In this document: positions 33,894 to 38,130 of the stretch, piece after piece
Numbering within the stretch: the first letter of the stretch is position 1
Layout: the number at the start of each line of letters is the position of its first letter
Source: Prevotella sp.
GTDB taxonomy: Bacteria > Bacteroidota > Bacteroidia > Bacteroidales > Bacteroidaceae
Length of the DNA stretch: 38,130 nt
NCBI GenBank assembly: GCA_017477435.1
Contig: JAFUVV010000005.1
Coordinates: forward strand, 1-38,130
Direction: 5' to 3'
Notes under the pieces: model-generated
What the model was told of the DNA's origin: nothing
Seen by the model: the letters and a program-made list of their open reading frames with translations, nothing else
Database searches by the model: none
Made by a program: the position numbers and the translations under genes

Positions 33894-34043
33894 TTCGTAA
33901 ACTCCGATGCAGAGCCCTACCGACACATGCAGGCAGAGTCGTTCTAATGTGCCCGCCTGCAGACGCTGCATGTCGCCGTACCAATAGCTTGCCGTGCATC
34001 CCCCGTCGATGAGGAAGACGGCCCTGCCCGGCACCAGACCAGG

Positions 34044-34214
34044 CTATAGTTGGCGAGCAGTCCGCTCACTTTCTTCGATACCTCTGAGAGGTATTTCGCG
34101 GTCGATCCACAACTCAGAGCAGTCCTGCATCATCTGCAACGCGGAAAAGAGCTTCAGACGGCCCTCGCTGTCGCAAGTACTTGTTGTCACTTTAAACTTA
34201 AGACTATACATTTC
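34044..34214 (-). pseudogene. Decayed acyl-ACP thioesterase, N-terminal remnant
   Basis: The minus strand reads MYSLKFKVTTSTCDSEGRLK then LFSALQMMQDCSELW, which matches the start of Bacteroidota acyl-ACP thioesterases (hot-dog fold). After about 56 residues a TAG stop (34044-34046) cuts the frame. The same frame stays open for another 80 residues beyond it but shows no thioesterase sequence, and the other frames do not restore it either. The rest of the roughly 250-residue enzyme is missing. An earlier start at 34244 (MSNFAVEKR) is possible, but that stretch resembles a -7 promoter element. A sequencing error is unlikely to explain the loss of the whole C-terminus. Confidence 0.5.
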
Positions 34215-34431
34215 GATTCGTTTTTCGACCGCGAAGTTACTCATTTCTTTCAATATGAAGAAAAATTCCGGGCATTATTCTTTGGCCGTAAGCAAAGACA
34301 CCCGAAAACTACGAATTGATATTAATCAAGCCGTGTTTCTTTCATTTTGTGACAATTTTTCAATAAAAAAGACCAGTTGATTTGACTTATGTCAAGAATG
34401 ATAACAAAAAAGCGGAAAAAGAAGCAAATTG
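34215..34431. other. AT-rich intergenic region
   Basis: No gene was seen. AT-rich sequence leading up to the promoter of the putative small RNA. Confidence 0.5.
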
Positions 34432-34465
34432 TTTGCGTGCACAAAGAGAAAGTTGCTACCTTTGC
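34432..34465 (+). promoter_or_regulatory. Promoter of the putative small RNA
   Basis: TTTG (34432-34435), 21 bases, TACCTTTGC (34457-34465): a full consensus promoter pointing into a stretch without a long ORF that ends in a strong terminator. Confidence 0.65.
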
Positions 34466-34545
34466 AATGTCAAAAGGTTAATAGATTGTTTAGGTTAGTA
34501 GTATTTTATTTAGGTTTTTAGTTATTATGTTAAGGTAAAGACTTA

Positions 34546-34602
34546 ATGAAAGTATTGTTTAACAGGATGACAATGGAGACCGGGAGGTTCCCATTCGTTT
34601 AG
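34546..34602 (+). CDS. Possible 18-residue peptide inside the small RNA
   Basis: The ATG at 34546 opens MKVLFNRMTMETGRFPFV, then TAG. It overlaps the central hairpin of the putative RNA. No ribosome-binding signal is expected in this phylum, so translation cannot be judged from sequence. It may be chance, or a dual-function RNA. Confidence 0.2.
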   Translation: MKVLFNRMTMETGRFPFV

Positions 34603-34632
34603 ACAAATTTTTGAGGTTAAACATATGCAAAA

Positions 34633-34669
34633 GCGCCGCTGCTCGTGAGAGCGACGGCGCTATTTTTAT
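34633..34669 (+). terminator. Terminator of the putative small RNA
   Basis: GCGCCG-CT-GCTC-GTGA-GAGC-GA-CGGCGC followed by TATTTTTAT. It has a GNRA loop (GTGA) and a strong stem. A weaker T-run on the other strand could also serve the convergent nuclease gene. Confidence 0.8.
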
Positions 34670-34685
34670 ACCATAATCCAATCGT

Positions 34686-35480
34686 TCATCTTTCCGATCT
34701 CAGCAGATTGACCACCGTATTTACCTCGCGCGGCATGATAGGCACAGCCACGACGCGGTAGCTATCGAAGTCGGGATGAAGCACGACGAGGTTCATGCGG
34801 CTCACGGTCAGGCCATAGTTCTTCTCGAGCATGTAGCGATATAGGTTCTGCTGCATGCAGTAGTGGGCATACGACGTGTCGGGCAGATGCTCCAGGCCGT
34901 TGATGCCCCGCGAGAAGCGATTGTCCTCATGCGGGTCTACCTTGTTGCTCCGCTTCCAGTCGTAGATCTCAAACGTCCCGTCGTCGCGCGAGCAAAGCAG
35001 GTCGATTGTCCCGGCAATGCCCGCCTCCTCGTCGAAGACACACCACTCCGTGCGGAAAGGATGATAGACAGTGGCGCGGTCGAAAGCCTCAAAAAACGAC
35101 CACTCGCGGGAGATGTCGACCTCGTCGGAACGGCGCACATACATCCCCTCGTAGCTCACACGACATCGCAACTCAGGCTCGGCACCGGTGTTGAGATAGT
35201 TCTCTATCTGCCGATGAAGGTGAGTACCTGCCTGGGCCGACGAGCTTCCCTTGGCATCCCATTCCTCACGCATCCGGGCAGCAGCGACAACGTCGCCGTT
35301 GCACTTGCGAAGACTCCAATAGACAGCATCGAATGGACGGAAAAACTTCGACACTACGGTGCTCACGGGAGTCATCTCCGCAACGCCGTCGACAAGATAC
35401 GTATGCGTCGACTCTTCAAAACTGATACGCTCGTCGCGAGGGAAAACCAAGTCGCTGCCATCTAAATTCACTTTCTTCAT
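34686..35480 (-). CDS. PD-(D/E)XK nuclease superfamily protein
   Basis: A 264-residue protein. The nuclease core is readable: an N-terminal helix region with GTHLHRQIENYL (His motif of RecB-like nucleases), RTEWCVFDEEAGIAGTIDLL (Glu, then the GxxD Asp), FEIYDWKRSN (D-x-K) and the downstream YAHYCMQQNLYRYMLE (QxxxY). This is the RecB/Cas4-like order. No helicase or Cas gene is next to it, so it is an orphan exonuclease-type protein, perhaps of phage or recombination origin. The length is close to stand-alone members. Confidence 0.8.
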   Translation of the reverse strand: MKKVNLDGSDLVFPRDERISFEESTHTYLVDGVAEMTPVSTVVSKFFRPFDAVYWSLRKCNGDVVAAARMREEWDAKGSSSAQAGTHLHRQIENYLNTGAEPELRCRVSYEGMYVRRSDEVDISREWSFFEAFDRATVYHPFRTEWCVFDEEAGIAGTIDLLCSRDDGTFEIYDWKRSNKVDPHEDNRFSRGINGLEHLPDTSYAHYCMQQNLYRYMLEKNYGLTVSRMNLVVLHPDFDSYRVVAVPIMPREVNTVVNLLRSER

Positions 35481-35673
35481 GCTCTGACCTATAATTGTAT
35501 AACAACACGCGAAATTATTAAAATATTCTTTAAAAGACCATCTTTCCGAACCGCTTTTTTCCGAGAAAAAAGAAAAAACTCTATCCGAATCGCTCCTCCG
35601 CCACAGATAGGAACAAATTCAGTATAAAAAGAATCATAAAAAGAAAATTATCGCTCCATCATGTAGTTTTTTG
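35481..35673. other. AT-rich divergent intergenic region
   Basis: Lies between the divergent nuclease and ECF sigma genes. The region 35520-35660 is AT-rich with runs of A; nothing else was recognised. Confidence 0.5.
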
Positions 35674-35682
35674 TATCTTTGC
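35674..35682 (+). promoter_or_regulatory. Promoter -7 element of the ECF sigma gene
   Basis: TATCTTTGC, 39 bases before the ATG at 35721. It overlaps the alternative ATG at 35679 and so supports the later start. It fits the housekeeping sigma, not an obvious autoregulated ECF site. Confidence 0.55.
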
Positions 35683-35720
35683 TGCGTCTAAAGAGTAAAA
35701 TCATACTGAACAGAACAACA

Positions 35721-36200
35721 ATGACAGCTTTAGAATCGAAATTTGCGCAAATCGTAGCAGAACAAAAGGGCACCATCTACACCGTGTGCTATATGTTCTC
35801 GCAAGATGCCGACGAGGTGAACGACCTCTTCCAGGAAGTGCTGGTCAATCTTTGGAAAGGATTTGAGAACTTCGAGCATCGCTCCGACGTCAGGACATGG
35901 ATCTACCGCGTGGCACTCAACACCTGCATCACGCTCGACAGAAAGCGCCGCCGCACGAAATCGACGAAACTGACTATGGACATCAACCTCTTTGAAGACC
36001 GCGACGAAGACACCCGCCAGGTGGACATGCTCCACAAGCGGATATCGCGCCTGCAACCCTTCGACCGAGCCATCGTACTTCTGTGGCTCGAAGACATGCC
36101 CTACGAGGAGATCGGGCAGATAGTAGGCATCACGGCAAAGAACGTCAGCGTAAGACTGTTCAGAATCAGAGAGCAACTTAAAAGAATGTCAAACGATTAA
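35721..36200 (+). CDS. ECF-type RNA polymerase sigma factor
   Basis: A 159-residue sigma-70 family protein with only regions 2 and 4. Region 2 shows DEVNDLFQEVLVNLWKGFEN and RTWIYRVALNTCI; region 4 shows LEDMPYEEIGQIVGITAKNV with the DNA-recognition helix in SVRLFRIREQLK. The length is typical of ECF sigmas. There is no FecR-type anti-sigma or TonB receptor next to it; instead a membrane protein follows 15 bases after its stop. The target regulon is unknown. Confidence 0.92.
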   Translation: MTALESKFAQIVAEQKGTIYTVCYMFSQDADEVNDLFQEVLVNLWKGFENFEHRSDVRTWIYRVALNTCITLDRKRRRTKSTKLTMDINLFEDRDEDTRQVDMLHKRISRLQPFDRAIVLLWLEDMPYEEIGQIVGITAKNVSVRLFRIREQLKRMSND

Positions 36201-36215
36201 CTCTTTATTAAGACT

Positions 36216-36794
36216 ATGGATTACGAACTTGAAGAAATGCGCCGGCAAATGCAGACGCTGAAGGATAAACTTGAGAAACAAGAGATAGTGAACGAGCATA
36301 TCATAAAGAAATCGATGAAGAAAAACGTCGACAGCATCGCCCGCCGATATTATGTCCTCATTGCCGTCGCCTTGCTCATGCTACCCTACGGCTACTGGGC
36401 CTTCGTGATGCTAAACGGCTTTTCACACGCATTCTGGATCGCCACATGTGTCATGATGCTGATATGCGCCGCAGCCACATACTACAATAGCAGGAACGTG
36501 AGCAACGTCGATATGACACGAAACAACCTTGTGGAGGTCGGGAAGAGAATGGCCCGGGCAAAGAAATTCGATGCCGACTGGCTGTTCCTCGGCATACCGA
36601 TGATAATAGCGTGGCTGGGATGGTTTGTCTACGAGGTCTACAAACAAGACAGCGACGTCGTCTCAAGCCCTCTCCTATGGGCAGGATGCGTCGGAGGTGT
36701 CGTCGGAGCAATCGTTGGATTCTCAATTCACTTCAAGACCCAGCGCCAGTATCAGGAAATCATCGACCAGATAGAAGACATCACAGGCGAATAA
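36216..36794 (+). CDS. Four-helix membrane protein, candidate anti-sigma partner
   Basis: A 192-residue protein: a charged N-terminal coiled coil (about residues 1-40, MDYELEEMRRQMQTLKDKLE), two membrane helices close together (about 46-90), a cytoplasmic or periplasmic loop with VGKRMARAKKFDADWL, two more helices (about 125-170) and a short charged tail. I do not recognise the family. It follows the ECF sigma gene by 15 bases and must be cotranscribed. A membrane protein with a soluble N-terminal helix in this place is what an anti-sigma factor would look like, but no known anti-sigma motif is present. Confidence 0.7.
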   Translation: MDYELEEMRRQMQTLKDKLEKQEIVNEHIIKKSMKKNVDSIARRYYVLIAVALLMLPYGYWAFVMLNGFSHAFWIATCVMMLICAAATYYNSRNVSNVDMTRNNLVEVGKRMARAKKFDADWLFLGIPMIIAWLGWFVYEVYKQDSDVVSSPLLWAGCVGGVVGAIVGFSIHFKTQRQYQEIIDQIEDITGE

Positions 36795-36850
36795 ACAAAC
36801 ATGCCCTGCCTGAAACCGACTAAATCGCAGGCAAGGCATATAGCAAGAAA

Positions 36851-36910
36851 GAAAGAGCAGAAAGGCACTACGGGGATATCGCTCTCCGAGTGCGACCTTT
36901 CTGCTCTTTC
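36851..36910. terminator. Bidirectional terminator between the membrane-protein gene and greA
   Basis: GAAAGAGCAGAAAGG at 36851 pairs with CCTTTCTGCTCTTTC ending at 36910, with an inner GCACT/AGTGC stem, making an unusually long hairpin. It can end both convergent transcripts. Confidence 0.75.
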
Positions 36911-36918
36911 GCCTTTCT

Positions 36919-37386
36919 CTATCCCAGCGAGATGCTTTCGATGCGCAGCTTCATCACCCCTGCCGGCACGCGCACCTCCACGATGTCGCCCACGCGCCGG
37001 CCCAGCAGTGCCTGGGCAATGGGCGACTTTATGGAAATCTTTCCCTCGTGGATACTCGCCTCGTGAGGACTCACAATCGTATAGCTCATCCTGCTGTTGT
37101 TGTTCATGTTCACTATCTCCACCTTGCTCAACAACTGCACGCCGTCCGACCTCAGCTTCGACATGTCGATCACCCTCGCACCCGCCAGCACCTTCTGCTT
37201 GAAACGGATGCGACTGAGCAGACGTCCCTGCTCGCGCTTCGCAGCATGATACTCAAAGTTTTCACTCAGGTCGCCCTTATCGCGAGCCTCAGCAATAGCA
37301 TCCCTCACACGAGGCAACTCAACATTCTCCAACTCACGGAGCTCGGCCACAAGCTTGTCATAGCCCTCCTGCGACATATATTCCAT
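36919..37386 (-). CDS. greA: Transcription elongation factor GreA
   Basis: A 155-residue protein, normal GreA length. The N-terminal coiled coil starts MEYMSQEGYDKLVAELRELE, including the acidic tip region (DAIAEARDKGDLSENFEYHA). The C-terminal FKBP-like domain contains SPIAQALLGRRVGDIVEVRVP. It rescues backtracked RNA polymerase by stimulating transcript cleavage. The start at 37386 is preferred to the 11-residue longer reading to 37419 because GreA proteins of this phylum start M-x-YMS. A gene stub of a helicase lies just upstream. Confidence 0.95.
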   Translation of the reverse strand: MEYMSQEGYDKLVAELRELENVELPRVRDAIAEARDKGDLSENFEYHAAKREQGRLLSRIRFKQKVLAGARVIDMSKLRSDGVQLLSKVEIVNMNNNSRMSYTIVSPHEASIHEGKISIKSPIAQALLGRRVGDIVEVRVPAGVMKLRIESISLG

Positions 37387-37425
37387 AATACGATATTCTT
37401 TTCCGTTAATATAATTCATTTAAGT

Positions 37426-37533
37426 TTAGGAGTTACGGAGCTTCTTGTCGCGCTGGTAAACCGGAAGACCATCCAAGACCCTCTTCTGGTAACTCCTCCA
37501 CGTACCTTTGAACACAAGTTTTCTCTCCTCCAT
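37426..37533 (-). pseudogene. 35-residue N-terminal stub of a DEAD/DEAH-type helicase
   Basis: The minus strand opens ATG at 37533 and reads MEERKLVFKGTWRSYQKRVL then DGLPVYQRDKKLRNS before a TAA. TWRSYQKRVLD is the typical entry to Bacteroidota superfamily 2 helicases, just before the Walker A motif, which is missing. The gene is therefore cut after its first 30 or so residues and is followed within 40 bases by greA. It may still be transcribed as part of the greA leader. Confidence 0.5.
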
Positions 37534-37572
37534 GTCTCACGTCGTTAAAAATTCAAGACCTCTTCTGCTGCC

Positions 37573-37640
37573 TTCGGCGAAGCCGAAAAAAAAGGGGGGG
37601 GGAGCCGCCTCGGGCGGCTTAAGAAAAAAAAGGGGGGGGC
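37573..37640. repeat. Two A8G8-9 homopolymer blocks around a hairpin
   Basis: TTCGGC-GAA-GCCGAA is followed by A8G9 (37586-37602), then AGCCGCC-TCG-GGCGGCT, then A8G8 (37624-37639). Read on the minus strand, the blocks are C8-9T8 tracts after short stems. The homopolymers are prone to slippage. The region separates the helicase stub from the small membrane-protein gene. Confidence 0.7.
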
Positions 37641-37710
37641 TTAAAAATAGAAATAGGTATGAAATACCCCTATTGCTGTCACCCTGTCACGCTGTCACAC
37701 TGTCACACTT

Positions 37711-37842
37711 TCATTTCTTCCTTATCAAATATCCCACTGCAAAGCCTATAGCAAATACTATCAGCAGGGAGATAGGCAAATAGATTTTTCCCCCGGGAGT
37801 GAACCACGCAGCAGGGAGATATTCATACCAATGTTCTATCAT
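37711..37842 (-). CDS. 43-residue single-pass membrane protein
   Basis: The ATG at 37842 opens MIEHWYEYLPAAWFTPGGK, followed by one membrane helix (about residues 20-39, with LPISLLIVFAIGFAVGYL) and the basic end IRKK. A complete promoter lies directly upstream on the same strand (TTG at 37888-37890, 20 bases, TATCTTTGC at 37859-37867), which makes this a likely real gene despite its size. The function is unknown. The charge distribution predicts the C-terminus in the cytoplasm. Confidence 0.6.
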   Translation of the reverse strand: MIEHWYEYLPAAWFTPGGKIYLPISLLIVFAIGFAVGYLIRKK

Positions 37843-37858
37843 ATCATTTCTTTTTTTT

Positions 37859-37890
37859 GCAAAGATAGCATTTCTATTTCAATCCTGCAA
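37859..37890 (-). promoter_or_regulatory. Promoter of the 43-residue membrane-protein gene
   Basis: The minus strand has TTG (37888-37890), 20 bases, TATCTTTGC (37859-37867). The leader to the ATG at 37842 is only about 10-15 bases. Confidence 0.65.
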
Positions 37891-37916
37891 CCCCATGTGT
37901 TAATAAACGATAAAGA

Positions 37917-37947
37917 GGGTGTTCCGCCTCTCCGAGGCAGAGCACCC
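37917..37947 (-). terminator. Terminator of the gene at the right edge
   Basis: Read on the minus strand, GGGTG-CTCT-GCCTC-GGA-GAGGC-GGAA-CACCC is followed by TCTTTAT. It lies about 45 bases after the stop of the partial gene that enters from the right edge. Confidence 0.75.
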
Positions 37948-37992
37948 ATCTTGGGAGTATGCAGAGATGAAAACCATTTCTTGCTTTCTCTC

Positions 37993-38130
37993 TTACGGCT
38001 CAACTGGCTTGCTGGTATCGACAGCGTTCTTTGGAGCTTCCTTGATCTTCAGTCCATCCTTCAGATAGAAACTCTTCTTGCTGCCCTTCTGGCTGCCACC
38101 CTTGCCCTCAGGGACAAAGTTGACTTTCAC
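37993..38130 (-). CDS. C-terminal end of a protein cut by the window edge
   Basis: Forty-five codons are open from the right edge to TAA (37993-37995), reading VKVNFVPEGKGGSQKGSKKS then FYLKDGLKIKEAPKN and AVDTSKPVEP. Codon use is regular (AAG, GTC, GAT-rich), a terminator follows, and the frame carries no stop, so it is a real gene end. The low-complexity, Lys/Gly/Ser-rich tail does not identify the family. Confidence 0.6.
   Translation of the reverse strand: MKVNFVPEGKGGSQKGSKKSFYLKDGLKIKEAPKNAVDTSKPVEP

Larger units (their letters stand above)
34471..34669 (+). ncRNA. Putative structured small RNA of about 200 nt
   Basis: Bounded by a consensus promoter and a GC-rich terminator, with minus-strand genes on both sides, so it is a free-standing transcript. 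Internally, TTGTTTAA (34555-34562) can pair with TTTAGACAA (34598-34606), and inside that AATGG-A-GACC-GGGA-GGTT-C-CCATT forms a hairpin with a GGGA tetraloop. The size is in the range of 6S RNA (Bacteroidales-1 type), but I cannot match it to a known family. An 18-codon ORF also lies inside it. Confidence 0.5.

Noticed and set aside
1-38130. tRNA or rRNA genes
   Set aside because: No CCA-ended cloverleaf or conserved rRNA segment was seen by eye; a tRNAscan or Infernal run would be needed to exclude them fully.

Overview
The window looks like a chromosomal segment of a Bacteroidota member, most likely Prevotella or a close relative. Four things point there: the promoter signature (TTTG or TTG, 18-21 bases, then TAnnTTTGC, seen many times on both strands), the lack of Shine-Dalgarno-like sites before most starts, families such as DUF4290 and OMP beta-barrel receptors without a CarboxypepD-like domain, and the DUF4290-murA-rimM-dxr and yicC-gmk-nadD gene orders. 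The genus is inference. No rRNA, tRNA or CRISPR was seen.

Layout. 1-4.6 kb: a three-gene signalling/envelope module (TPR-LuxR membrane regulator, small lipoprotein-like protein, outer-membrane barrel), followed by almost 1 kb of non-coding debris. 5.5-15.6 kb: a cell-surface polysaccharide region with a Wzx-like flippase, LicD, a phosphorylcholine-phosphatase-like HAD enzyme and five glycosyltransferase-type genes. 15.6-20 kb: carbohydrate use (GH127 beta-L-arabinofuranosidase, BASS-type transporter, lipoprotein aldose epimerase). 20.1-25.3 kb: one minus-strand operon, kdgK-uxuB-like-uxuA-kdgA-uxaC, which encodes the whole route from glucuronate to pyruvate plus glyceraldehyde-3-phosphate. 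25.8-30.4 kb: housekeeping minus-strand genes tsaB, DUF4290, murA, rimM, dxr. 30.5-33.8 kb: yicC, gmk, nadD and a DUF1080 protein on the plus strand. 34-38 kb: a decayed thioesterase, a probable structured small RNA, a PD-(D/E)XK nuclease, an ECF sigma factor with a membrane partner, greA, a helicase gene stub, a 43-residue membrane protein and the 3' end of one more gene.

The most unusual feature is a set of five intergenic arrays of exactly 22-bp palindromic units in two sequence families. Family A has three arrays of four units each (AGTACA-N7-TGTACT-NNN). Family B has two arrays of six units each (AGTATC-N7-GATACT-NNN). Both share the 6-7-6-3 geometry, both contain units in which the two arms have changed together, each family has a fixed copy number, and every array lies 33-271 bp upstream of a start codon. 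I do not recognise this as a described repeat class. A second mobile-looking item is an approximately 270-bp inverted-repeat element after the flippase gene that encloses the tail of a decayed ORF, as expected for an internally deleted insertion sequence.
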